From Edaphochlamys debaryana (Eukaryota > Chlorophyta > Chlorophyceae > Chlamydomonadales), in assembly GCA_016858145.1 (NCBI GenBank), contig JAEHOE010000041.1, positions 434,001 through 498,000 on the forward strand: a stretch of 64,000 bases of DNA, written 5' to 3'. Of this stretch, positions 13,501 to 25,041 are shown piece by piece. The notes below the pieces were generated by a model that saw only the letters and a list, made by a program, of their open reading frames with translations, did not search any database and had not been told where the DNA came from. The position numbers were made by a program, and so were the translations under genes. Position 1 is the stretch's first letter; the number at the start of each line of letters is the position of its first letter.

Positions 13501-15047
13501 TGGACGCCATGGCTGTGCTTGGCAACATCCCCACCCAGCGCTACCGGGCCGAGCGCTTCCTGGTCGATGCTGACATATACAACGGCGAAATGCACGCGGG
13601 CTACCCCATCATGGCCTTTGACCAGCCCTACGTGCACAACCAGCTGCTCAACCTCACGCATCTCCTGGTGGGGCCAGGAACGGGGCGGGGAGCTGGAGTA
13701 CACGAGAGCACCTAGAGGGACGCCCGGGGACGACCTGGGGTAGGGGTTGCGGGTCGAGGCCGAAGGTCTGGGGTAGGTTTGCCGGCGTTGTACTCGAGGC
13801 AGGAGCTCACGACCTCGCCATCTTGCCTCACTTGGCACGGCATGGCATGCCCCGGCATGCCGCCCTGCCCTGCACGCCACACCCCTGCGGGTAACCAAGG
13901 CTTGAGGCTTGCTTGCTTGCGAGGACCGAAGGCACGAGACCCGCCAGCCGCTGTCCCTTCAGGCAGCAGCACCGGTTTTAGCTGAAGCTCCACATCCACA
14001 AACCACCTCCCACCGTGTGCCCCGCAGTACTCTGGCGCGTGGGGCCCCTACCACGAGATCGGCCACCAACACCAGTGGGCGGACGAGCAGTTCTCGGGCA
14101 CCGGGGAGGCCTCCAACAACGTCTTCGTCATGTACGCCATGGTGAGTCAGCAGGCTGTCGTACAGCCGCAGTACAGCCGTTCGTCTCAGAGATGGGTGCA
14201 TATCTCCCTGCTTATTTCTCCCGCCGCCTCTTTTGTCCTGCATGCAGAACGTCACGGGAGTCGCGCTGTCGCACATTGATACCAATGTCACACCCGAGGG
14301 CCGCAAGACCACGAGGGACCCGTACTTTGCCAAGGGCGCCAACTGGTAAGCAAGCTAAGCGCATAGTGAGGACTGAAGAGCAATGTGGCCTCGCTTGGTG
14401 GTTGGGGGAGGCTGGTAGAGGGGGCCAAGAGCGGGAGCAGGGGGAACACGCGCGCCCCCCAATCCCGCTGCAGCGCTCAGCTAAGCTAGCCACTGTGTAC
14501 GTCAAGTCATGATCACAGTTATAACGTTGACTCGCCATCCGATGCCTCTTGCCTTGCCTTCCACCCCCTTACCAATCCCCAGGCAGAGGGACTGGAGCTA
14601 CTTTGCGGCGCTCGACACTTACCTCCTCCTGACCGAGGGCTTTGGCTGGCAGTTTTATAGAAACGTGTCGGCCGTGTACACCTCGCTACCCTACCGCATC
14701 TGGGTGAGCGCGGGAGCCGGCAGCAGCGGCGGGCGTGGCGTGGCTTGGCCACGTGCAGTTCCGGCCCTGAACACAGGTGCCTCCTCCTGAACACACATGC
14801 CTCCTCTGCCCTTCCTTGACCCTCCCCCGCCCCCGCGTCCTCCATCCCTCACAAATGTCCGTTTCCCATCTCTCAGGACGACGGCGAGCGAGTCCAGTTC
14901 TTCGTCCGGACCACCTGCAGCGTCTCGAAGCGCAACCTGGTTCCGTTCTTTGCCAAGTGGAACTTCCCGCTTACCCAGGCGACACGAGACGCTTGCGGGA
15001 AGCTCCCGGCCTGGGCGCAGGACCCCATGCCCAGGCTGGTGCCGTAA
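7593..15047 (+). CDS. M60/TCAF-like secreted metallopeptidase, copy B (complete)
   Basis: Complete gene, 21 exons summing to 3330 nt (1109 aa). Exons: 7593-7911, 8043-8176, 8266-8443, 8713-8780, 9073-9183, 9361-9421, 9675-10076, 10208-10341, 10513-10705, 10840-11018, 11145-11211, 11336-11502, 11636-11917, 12290-12511, 13133-13219, 13338-13388, 13497-13667, 14028-14141, 14248-14345, 14583-14703, 14877-15047. The N-terminus is a signal peptide (hydrophobic LLALCFVSYFSV, then SRAA). A second Met at codon 12 (7626) may be the true start. Residues about 40-290 and 291-615 are two homologous modules, each with a GGRV.A.GHE block, then a V.TT..xxD.F..G block and a WPLG block. The M60 catalytic region starts near residue 766 (IGAHTDDL); HEIGH is at 951-955 and the third ligand or partner Glu at 969. 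A 4-base insertion at exon 13 appears rescued by an upstream donor (see findings). Function is inferred from the family; substrate unknown. Confidence 0.85.
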
Positions 15048-16107
15048 GAGCGCCGCCAGAGAGCCTGCTGGGAGAACACACAGGTCGAACTGGAGGACCG
15101 GTTACGTTGAGGACAGACTGGGAGGCGGGGCGGCGGTGGGGTTTGGGCGGCGGGGCCTCTCCTGCTTGACCACTTGACAGGTCTGAGGATTGACGCTGCG
15201 GGACCCTACTCTTTGGCGTTAAGTCCTTGCCGCACGCCAACTTTTGTATCTTGACATTCTTTCGCTTTGAGGTGTGGGGGTTGTTAGGGGTTGTTGTTGT
15301 CGGCTGCGGTGCGTGGATGGGGGTCGTCAACCGAGCCTGGGCACATGGCACTGTGATATATATGTGGGATGCATACTACCGTGACCTTAGCTTGTTAGGG
15401 GGTTGTTGTCGGCTGCTGAGAAGAGACGTGTCAATTCAAGCGCCTACATGTTCTGCTCCGCGGTGGAGCAGGCTGTATGTGGTGGATGAGGGTTGTCAAC
15501 CCCTTCGCCGACCCAGCCCTCAATCTTGCTTTGCCTGCGTCTTGCGCGCATGAAAGGGCCGCAAATATAGAACTCAAGCAATCAAATTCAGGGGTATGGT
15601 CTGCTCAGGATGGGCTATGTGCGCCCGCCAGGCAAAAGTCACGCACGAATCTGGGCGTCCGCGGTCCAGAGGTTGCCGTGCCTGGATGGGCAATCAACAC
15701 ACGTTGCGGGGCCTGAACGATAGCGCCTGATGTGCGTGAGCATACCGAGCAGTTGCAACAATTTTGGGGTGTTTGGGGTGCTGCCCACAGTGTGCAGGGG
15801 TCCGTCGTACCGGCGGGTGTTCGATCACTGCAACACTGCAGACACGCACCCGACGTTGAATGGCTGGACCACTCGACTCATGTTCTGCACCGCGAGTGTT
15901 GCCCAGGCTCCAGCGAAAGCCAGCCTGGCCAGCAAAGCCCCGCCTCACAGCGGAGCGCCCCCACCCTGCTCCCACCCTGCTCCGCCCTGTGTGCGGCACT
16001 GAACGCCCACACCGCACGGCGTACGCCGGAGGCCGCCCGGAGCCCGGAGGCAATGAGATGCAACTGCACGACTGCCGCCCTGCTCTGGCACACATTGCGG
16101 TGAAGCA

Positions 16108-16230
16108 TTATTCCAGCTTAGCCTCGAAGACCTCTCCGAAGCCGCCCTCCCCGGCCTTGCGGCTCAGGTCCGATGCCGAGGTGGCCCCCCGCGGCACCTC
16201 ATCAAAGCTCCAGGCTGGCCAGCCCCCCAT
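16108..16230 (-). pseudogene. Protein-kinase N-lobe fragment
   Basis: On the minus strand this reads MGGWPAWSFDEVPRGATSAS, then DLSRKAGEGGFGEVFEAKLE and a TAA. The phrase F.FDEVPRGAT..SDLS followed by GEGGFGEVF.A.L is the juxtamembrane segment and glycine-rich ATP-binding loop typical of plant receptor-like or IRAK/Pelle-type kinases. The frame stops before the VAIK lysine and no GT donor precedes the stop. No other kinase motif (HRD, DFG) was found nearby. I read it as a relic or captured fragment rather than a working kinase. Confidence 0.6.
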
Positions 16231-17193
16231 GGGGGCGTGTCCCCGCGGAGCCCCTCGGATGGCCAGCAGTGTCCATCACGACGACGCCCACTCATACCAG
16301 GCCCCGGCTGGGCCCCGAACACAGCACCAACCATACTGCGCTCCCACTGTCGGCAAGAAACTTGTCGGGTGCCTGCCTCCCACAGGCGCGTGGGGGTCAG
16401 GAGTCGCCGTGTCGGCGGCCGAAGCTCTATCTCACGACTTGGGGACGCCCCTTGGCGCCGTCCCCCCGGCCCCTGCGTCTCTGCCCACGTCACTGCCCAC
16501 GTCTCTGCCCCCCTCTTGTGCAGTGTCGCCCCCTCCGCACCTGCCATTCCCGGCCTATGCAAAACATGCAACTCGTGTAGAACCTTCCTGCTTCCCAAAC
16601 CCGTCGAACTCGGGCAAGTGAAACCGGGTCGTGACACGGGCCTTGGCTGGAGGAGAGGCTGGGAGCGAGGTCGGTTTGGTGAGGCCTTGCTTCCTCAGGC
16701 ATGCCCTGCCTCCTATGGCCAGGAGAATCAACCTGGGGAGATGCTAGGAGGGCTTGTGAGCTGAAGTCCCGCCGGCTGGCTGCGCAGGGGAGGCCAGGGC
16801 GGGGTCGCACCTTTGCTGTGTAGCAGGGGTGAGTCACCAACAACCTCCTGCCAACAACGGGCACACCAACCGGGGTGCCAAGCGGAGTCTGAACTGGCCA
16901 GCTTGAAGAACAGATAAGTGCAATTGGGCACGCGGGTGGCAGCAGGCGAGATGACTGCGTCACGATGGCCACGCGCGACGGCCCGGTCGGAGGACGCGTG
17001 GCCAGGAATTCGGCGCGGGTACGCCGGCCTTACGTGCCGTCCGCGCTGCCCCGCAACCCCTTGCAGCCCCGATTTGCTACGTTGGTATATGGACCTCAGG
17101 CACGGCGTGCTTGCTGCCGCTACCTACCTGCGGCCGGTTTCTGCTGAACGGGCGCGGTGCCGTACAGAACCCGTTTTGCGTCGCCAAGCTCAG

Positions 17194-17200
17194 TATAAAG
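17194..17200 (+). promoter_or_regulatory. TATA-box candidate for M60 copy C
   Basis: TATAAAG lies 86 bases upstream of the copy C start codon, in a sensible place for a core promoter with a 5' UTR of roughly 55-60 bases. It is the only good TATA element seen directly upstream of one of the M60 starts. Confidence 0.45.
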
Positions 17201-17285
17201 CCACTTTGTCAAGGGTAGGACGTCATAGAGTTTAGCCAGAGGAACAATCCAAACCTGGTCAAGCTAAGTCTGAGGCGTCGCAAAG

Positions 17286-20200
17286 ATGGGCATGCCGACA
17301 TGCACAAGAAGGTGGCCGACAAGGCTGATGATGCTTGCCTTGGCTGTCGCCTTCGCGCCTACTGCGAGCATGGCGGCCAGCATTAGCGGCGCTTTCTCGA
17401 GGGACCTCGCCGACCTCCTCACCGGCATCAGCGGCTCTGCTTATGGCCGCAGCGCAACTTGCTCTACCTACAACTTGTGGTCGTATGACGTCTACCCGAT
17501 AGTGCTTGGCGGCTCGTCGGCCCAGGACGCGGAACCAGTCGCCATAGCTTCGGCGCCCGCGACGGGCGGCAGGGTCTTCGCCCTCGGCCATGAGGGCCTC
17601 GTGCAGAGTAAGCACCGAGCTCTTGTCCCCAAAACCTTGGCTGCAAGCGCTAACTTCGAACAAAACCCGCAGCATGACTACATCGCAATTCCCAACGCAG
17701 ACGCAGGCACCGCGGGCGATAAGGTCGACCGCCTTGTTATGAATGCGTGGCGCTGGCTGGCCCAAGGCCGGTTAGTTCTGCGCGTCGCCGTGCCCAACTC
17801 CGGCTACGATGGTGCAATGCAGCGCCTCAAGTCGGTGCGTGGGGCGAAGGAGCGGGGCAGCAGCAAGCGGCGCTCCTCCTCCTCGTGATCGCTCGTGCTT
17901 TTGCAATGCACGAGGTCCCCCGAGTAACGCAAGAGGCGCGACACGCCCCACGCCCCCCTCTCTCCCCAGGCCATGCCCGACGTCTCGGTCACCACCGCGG
18001 TCATGGACATGGACACCTTCGCCGCCGGCGGAAGCAGCAACGTCGACGTGTACCTCATTGATTCTTACTATTACGGCTACACGGCGGCTCACGCGGCGGC
18101 AATCAAGAATTGGCTGACTCAGCTGTCCATGAAGGGGCTCTTCGTGACAGGTTCGCGGGGGGCAGGGGACGCAGGGGATGGCGTCAGGGGAAGGTATGGG
18201 CGGGCGGATGCACGTCCCTTGTGGACCACGGACCGTATGATGCCCTTGTCCGTGTAAAAAGAACAAGCACGAAACGGCGGCATGGCGTACTGGGAGTCTG
18301 TCGCCACGGCAGCCCCGGTGACCCCTCATGAGTCCCACGCAAGCATCCCCTCTCCCGCCCCTCGGCTGTCCCACCCTCAGGCCACGCGTGGGCCTGGGCC
18401 CAGTCGCACCCCAACGCAAACATCTATAGCGACGTCTCTATCAATAAGGTAGGCTACGAGCGCGCGCTTGGCATAGACTTGGCATCAGCCGCATCCCCGC
18501 ATTGCTGTTGCTTGGCAGTAGGTGGTGCTCCCGACTCGGGCCCGTCGGACGGGCCAGGACGGGCCAGGGCGCGGAGCCGCCCTGGCACCGAGGGGTGTAG
18601 GCGGCGAATGGGCTGGATGTCCATGCCGATGCCTTTTGCCGACTGCCGTACACATACAGGTCCTCTGGCCCCTGGGCTTCTCGCTGTCCGTGCGGTACAA
18701 GTACGGCTTCCTCGATGCGCCCGCGTTGGTCCCCGACAAGTGGCCCTACTACAACGCCCTCTACACCGTGGTAGGCTCAACAGACTGAGGCACGCGCTGC
18801 ACTGCACTGCACTGCACGCGGCGGAATTCCTTTAGTGCCTGGCTGGGGTCTGTGGGGCGCTGGGGGCGTGCATGTCTCCATTAGTCATCTCGACCCCCGC
18901 GCGCCCTGTGCCCTTCTTAACGCACGTCGTGCCCGCCAGACCGCCCTCACGGAGCAACTACAGGGAGGAGCCGCGCTGCCCTCCGATGCCCTGGTGCCAG
19001 GTGGGGCCAGCGGGCGGGTAATACCCACTAGTACCGGTACTCTCTCATCAGCCATGCATCAGCCCTTGCTTACCCCGCCCCCTGCCCCGTACGTCGTGCA
19101 CGCGCGGCCTCTGTGATGACCCCGGCCTCCCTCCCGCCCGCTACTCCCGTCAACATCAGCATCCCGCTCACCCCGTCCCATCCTCCACGCCCCGGCCCCC
19201 GCCCCCCAACCAACCAACCACTGCCCCTTGCAGCCTGGGCCGCCATCCGTGCGCTCTTCGACACCCTGCCGGCCCGTGCTGACATCTCCTCCTTCATGGA
19301 ACTCGCCCCCGTCTACACCGCCCTCGCGCCCCTGCGCGGCGCCGCCATCAGCGGCCTCCCGGACCTCGCCAACCTGGCCTGGACCAAGCTGGACCCGCCG
19401 CCCGCCGCCACCATGCGCTACCTTACTAACACGCTCCAGCTGCTTAGTAATGTGGCTGGCCCCTACGCACGTGACCCGTACGCCTCCATGTGGGCCATCA
19501 ACAGCCCCTTCGGCTTCCCGGTCGTGCTGAGCAAGGACGAGGGCGCGGCCACCGTGGCCGCCACTGAGCCTGCTGGCGGCGGCCGCGTTGTGGCGTTTGG
19601 GCATGAGGCCATGCTGACAGGTGCGAATCAAGCGTATGTATGTAGCGTGGTGACCAGGGGTTGTACTGGATGGGGTGCGATTGAAGCGTGGTGATTGTTG
19701 ACCAGGCAGGTCCAGACTCCCGCCCGGAGCAAGGCGCAACCCCGGGCGTGTATCTGCTGTCAACAAGCCTGGGCACGCACCTGATCCCAAGGTGTGGTTC
19801 CGACCCCTTTGCGGCCCTCTTGCACCTTCAGGCTGCTGCAGCGCCGGCGATAACTACGACAAGCTGTCGGTCAACGCCTTCCGCTGGGCTGCCAACGGGA
19901 CCAAGACCATCCGTATCGCCACCATCGCCAACTGGATGGCGGCACCCATCGCCAATATCCGCGTGGTGAGAGCGGAGATCTGTATGTCTGGATCATGGAT
20001 CTGGATTTACACTGCAACGAGTGGCACTGATCCTTGCTGGGGCCAAGCCCCGCCCGACAGTCTTTGGTTGTTCACCCTCTAGCCCCCTGCCTTGCCCCGC
20101 CGGGGGGCGGGTGCCCCCACCTCGCTCCGGGCCCACACACGCCCTCGACCACCCCTGTACGGCGTCTGCCCCCTCACCTGGCCGCATGCGACCACCCCTG

Positions 20201-23200
20201 TACGGCATCTGCCCTCCACCTACCCCACAGGCCCTGCTTGCCCTCAAGGACGGCCCCACTGATGTCACCACCACGGCCATGACCCTCGACCAGTTCGCCT
20301 CGGGCGGATCTGCCAACGTGGATGTGCTGTGGATGGACATGTACAGCGAGTACTCTGCCGTACACGTATCCGCAATCCTGGCCTGGATCAAGGCCAAGCC
20401 CAACCGCGGCATCATTGCCTCTGGTGAGCCCGAGCCGTGCGCTGGGCTGGCCGCCCCCCTCCGTCCTTGCCTTGCCCCTTACAGGCTAGCTAGCAAGCAA
20501 GTCCCGCCGTCCCGGCACAGGGACTACATCCGTACACCGTCCCTTCAGGCAAACGACGGTGTTCGCCTCTGACCACCCGCATTCCTCCCCGCCCCTCCCA
20601 ACCCACAGGCCAGTCCTGGTACTGGGCCTATGACCACGCCCAGGACAGTGTGTTTGCCGCGCGCTCCGCTCACAAGGTGCGCTTACTAGGGTGGAGCTGC
20701 TGTGAGTTGGCCACTTCATGCTACTTCTCGAGCTCACCGCCAGCTAACACGCCATGTCCCCGACCGACGCGCTGCCGCTGTTTAGGTGCTGTGGCCGCTG
20801 GGGCTGGCTCAGACCACACAGGGCACGGGCGCAACGCAGCCCGCGCCCTCGTCGACTGCTCCCCTGTCGTGGCTGTGGTACAACGCAGGATACTCCCTGG
20901 TAAGCCAGCAGCGGGCGAGTGTACGGCTAGTACGGCAGTGGTTGGGTTGCGTGTGTGTGCAGAGGGGTGAACGAACGGCCCAACCTGCCGTTCATTGAAC
21001 TGCGTGTATCCTAACCCTGAGCTAGCTGCACGGCCCCTTTCCCGCCATCCCCCCCTCCATCCCTTCGGTAGCCCCGCATCCGTGACGCGCTCAAGAACCC
21101 CAGCGCGCCTCAGCCGGGGCCTGAGGTGTACGCCACCGGTGAGCAGCGGGTGGCGCAACGGATCCCACGCAACGTCCTATGTTAGTTACGCTGTTAACCA
21201 GGCCACCCGCCTCGCTTCGTTGGACCTTACCCACTGACACCTCCCACCCTCAGCCAACGCCGGCCTCGCCATCCTCACCGCGGTGCTGCCGGCCCGCGGC
21301 ACTCCCGGCACTGCGGACATTGTTGCGACCATGGACGCGGCCCGCTCTACCAATGGCGCCGTGGCGGGCCCCAAGACCCCACTTGAGGTCATGTCCACCC
21401 CTCCCTCCGCGTTCCTCGATGTGGGTTTGGCTCGGCTCTATCTGACTGCGTACCACGGACCTGATTGAACGCATGTCTGCAGCCCTCCATCCCCTGGCAC
21501 GTGTGCACCTGATAAGTAGGCTTGCTCCTCTGCCGCTAATGAACGTCCCGCAGGTAGCCATGGACGCCTGGGCTGTCCGCATCCGGGACCTGACCAACCT
21601 CAAGCCCTCCCGCTCCGCCGCCGCCTACCCCGGACTGCCCACGGCCGGCGCCGCCCCAGTCAACAGCCTGGCCGTTACCTTCTCGGCCAACAACGTCGTG
21701 ACGCCGCCCAACTCCCAGATGCCGTCCGTCAACCAGGCCACGTGGCGCTCCACGGGGCTGTACGCGCCGCCCGGCAAGCTCATTACCGTCAAGGTCACGA
21801 CCCCTGCTATCCTCGGCAAGGGCTTCCGCGTTCAGGTGAGGGCCTGGCATGTTGAGCGGGGGTCACTGCACGCCCCAGGTAGTCCTTTTGACGTTGTCTT
21901 GTCTTGTCTTGTCTTGTCGGCTGCGCACTTGCGTGCTGTCTGGGCCTGAACTGCATGCCCCGGGGCGGGGACCCTCATCACCCGACGCCCCCTCACAGAC
22001 CGGCGCCCACTCACTGTGTCCTCGTCCATTCCTTTCCTCAGATCGGCGCCCACACTGACGACCTGACAAACAAGCCCCAGTGGAAGCGCGTGCCCGTGGT
22101 CGTCAGCAGCTGGCCCCTGGTCAACGCCACCCTCACCATCGGCAGCCCCATGGGCGGACTCATCTTCGTTACGGTGCCACGTGACGCCCAGTTGGGGCAG
22201 GCCACAGTCACGATCACGGGCGCCGTACGGGCGCCGCGCTACGAGTACGGCAAGACCACGCCGGTAAGCTCGCCCTGCTGTTGCGACAACACCAGCGCGC
22301 GGTTGAGCCACGCGTGTACGTGCCGTACTTAGTAGTACGGCAGGTGTAGGGATGGGAAAGACCTTGGGAGCCTTTGGGGGCTGTGTTGCAGCTGGTGGCG
22401 TGTCATGGGGCATGGGTGGGTGGCCAAAAGAGGCAAACAGCCATGCATGCCCTGTTCCGATCCCGGCTCACCGGTGTTCGTATCTTTGCCGCTGGACCCA
22501 CAGGCTCAGTGGCGCGCGACCGTCCGGAGCTACCCCGCGCCCTGGGCCGAGCTGGACAGCGGCAAGCTGACCATTATGGTGCCCTCATCGGTAAGGAAGT
22601 GGGACGTGGAGGGTTGTAACGAAACGGAGAACGGGGGTACCCCCCTTTACAACCGGTTGTAAGGACGGCGCAAGGCTAAAGCCAGAGGGGTCTTCGGACG
22701 ACAGGCGGCAGGGGCGCGGACGGCAAGTACCCATCCAAGTATCCTTGCCTTGGTTGCAACGGGGCCCTCACGACGCTCGGCTTCCTCTGGCTCCCGCCCC
22801 CCGCAGCTCATCCGCAACATGTCCGACCCCGACCCTCTGCTCAAGCACTGGAACGCGGTGAGCGGGGCACGTGGCGAGTGAGGGCTCCGGGAGCGAGGCT
22901 AGCGTAGCGGGGTACGTGTCGAGTGCGGTTCGGGACCTTATTATTCGCATTGGGGACGAAGCGGCCCCAGGCTAGGCCAAACACGCGGCTTGCTTCTGTT
23001 CCATCCCGCCCTCCCCCCTCCCGCCCCTCCCCTGCCTCCCCCCCCTCCGCCCCCACAGGTGATGGACGCCATGGCTGTGCTTGGCAACATCCCCACCCAG
23101 CGCTACCGGGCCGAGCGCTTCCTGCTGGATACTGACATCAGCGTCGGCTGGATGCACGCGGGCTACCCCATCATGGCCCCCGACCTCCCGGTTGTCCACA

Positions 23201-25041
23201 ACGAGATGCTCAACCTGGCGTACCTGCAGGTGCGTGGGGCCAGACACGGCGGGGGCGGGGGGGAGGGGCGGGGGTAGCCGCAGCTAACGCTGCCCAGCGC
23301 CCGGGTACCGAGTGCTATGTGGGGTCGAGCGAGGCCGGAAAGCGCGGGGGCGGGCGTGGTCCGCGAGCAGAGCACCGCCTTGCTCACCCCCACTGGGGGG
23401 TGATGGCATCATCACCTCGTTGTGGCCCCACAGGGCTTGCTGCTTGGAAGGAGCGCAGGCCCGAGACCAGCCGGGCGCTGTCCCCTTGGATGGGCAGCAG
23501 CACCGGTTTTAGCTGAAGCCCCACATCCACAAACCATGTTCGATGCCCGCAGAACTCTGGCGCGTGGGGCCCCTACCACGAGATCGGCCACCAGCACCAG
23601 TGGGCGGACGAGCAGTTCTCGGGCACCGGGGAGGCCTCCAACAACGTCTTCGTCGTGTACGCCATGGTGAGTCAGCAGGCTGCCGTGCAGCCGCCGTACA
23701 GGTGTACGGCTCAGAGCGCGATAGTTGCTAATTATGTAATCTTCCCGCTTACCTTCATTCCCAACACCCCAATCAATTCCCGCCGGCTCAATCTCACGCA
23801 GAACGTCACCGGAGTCGTACCGTCGCGCATTGAGAACGATGTCACGCCCGAGAAGCGCAAGCCCATCCGCGACAAGTACTTCGCCGACGGCGCCAACTGG
23901 TGAGCTCAGGGAGTAGTGGTTCCCCTCCGCCCGGTACTACACCCATGCACCCTTGCCAGGGTTGCATAATACGGCAGCCCCCGGGGCCAATACGCGTACT
24001 AATACGCAATACGGCCCCCTCCTCGCTAATACGGCTTAATACGGCTGTAATACGGCGGCGCCCAGCCGTATTAATACGGCAGCGTACGGCAGCCCATACT
24101 GCCGCCTTGTGCACGAGCAAATGCGCTCCGCGTTCACGTAGAAGCGCAGGGAACGCGTAGGGCATCGGCTACGGCGGAACGGACGGCTGAGCTGCCGAAC
24201 GACGCCCCCCAGCACCCCAGCACCCCCCCCCCCGCTGCGCCCCCGGCTGCCTGGCCGGTACCCCCGCGCCGCATGCCGTATTATTACGGCAGCGAGAGGC
24301 CGTATCCGTATTAATACGTATCCGTATCAATACGGGGACTGATACGTATTGGCAACCCTGACCCTTGCCCCGGGCGGCAGGCTCGCGCGCGCCCGCTGCA
24401 CCCATCCACGTTACAGTATCCCCAGCACTACTCCCAGCCCGCCACTCACTCCGTCCCTTTAGGTCTTCTTCTTTTCCCCGCCCACCTCCTTTCTGTCCTG
24501 ACCAACCACCTTCCCAAATCTGCAGGCAAAAGGACTGGGGCGTGTTTGTGGCGCTCGACACGTACATGCTCCTTGCCGAGGGCTTTGGCTGGCAGTTCTA
24601 CAAGGACCTGTCGGCGGTCTACACGTCCCTCACCTTCCGCATCGGGGTGAGCACGCAAGGGTCGGGACCGGGGAGGGGATGGTGGGGCTTTTGAGGTTGG
24701 GTGTGTTGATAACCTGCCGATAACATGCTGTGCCGTCTGCCGTGCCTTCCTCCACATCGCTCATTATTCCCGCACAGCCCCGCCGCCCCGGCGGCCTCAA
24801 CCGCCCAGCCACCCCTGCTTCCTATCCACCTCGGTCCTGTCATCCTCCCTCTCCTTCGTCACGCCCTCAGGACGACAGCGCTCGAGTGCAGTTTTACATC
24901 CAGAGCGGGTGCAAGGTGTCGAAGCGCAACCTGGTTCCCTTCTTCGCCAAGTGGGGCTTCCCGGTTATGCAGCCCACTCGGGACGTGTGCGGCGCCTTCC
25001 CGGCCTGGGCCGAGAACCCAATGCCCAGGCTGGTGCCCTGA
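17286..25041 (+). CDS. M60/TCAF-like secreted metallopeptidase, copy C (complete)
   Basis: Complete gene, 22 exons summing to 3318 nt (1105 aa): 17286-17607, 17707-17834, 17970-18150, 18381-18448, 18660-18770, 18940-19000, 19234-19620, 19832-19965, 20231-20423, 20609-20676, 20786-20899, 21072-21138, 21254-21420, 21554-21835, 22042-22263, 22504-22590, 22807-22857, 23059-23229, 23553-23666, 23802-23899, 24526-24646, 24871-25041. The signal peptide has core LMMLALAVAFAP with small residues after it. Same two-module N-terminal half and M60 C-terminal half as copy B; HEIGH at residues 947-951, Glu at 965. It is the most diverged copy. It keeps an intron (20677-20785) in module 2 that copies A and B lack. 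Module 1 appears to lack the Cys-Cys pair that precedes GDK/GDS in the other modules. Intron 23900-24525 carries a MITE. Alternative start: Met at codon 3. Confidence 0.85.
23957..24360. mobile_element. Non-autonomous hAT-type MITE in an M60 intron
   Basis: A 404-bp element with terminal inverted repeats. The left end is CAGGGTTGCATAATACGG; the right end, read inward on the opposite strand, is CAGGGTTGCCAATACG. It is flanked by a perfect 8-bp target duplication, ACCCTTGC, at 23949-23956 and 24361-24368. An 8-bp duplication with CAGGG-type ends is the hallmark of the hAT superfamily. The interior is built from TAATACGG units and their complements, including a perfect 16-bp palindrome at 24065-24080, and could fold into a long hairpin. 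No transposase is encoded. It lies in the last-but-one intron (23900-24525) of M60 copy C and leaves both splice sites intact. Confidence 0.85.

Larger units (their letters stand above)
15048..17285. other. Intergenic region between M60 copies B and C
   Basis: About 2.2 kb. Near copy B there is a degenerate direct repeat of a TTGTTAGGGG...GTCGTCAACC type block (about 15287-15340 and 15395-15505). A kinase fragment on the minus strand lies at 16108-16230 (separate entry). The remaining open frames are GC-rich shadows with no domain I recognise. The last 100 bases hold the TATA-like element of copy C. Confidence 0.6.

Noticed and set aside
24065..24350. CRISPR-like appearance of TAATACGG repeats
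   Set aside because: Units are palindromic and irregularly spaced, inside a hAT MITE with TIRs and target duplication, in a eukaryotic intron.
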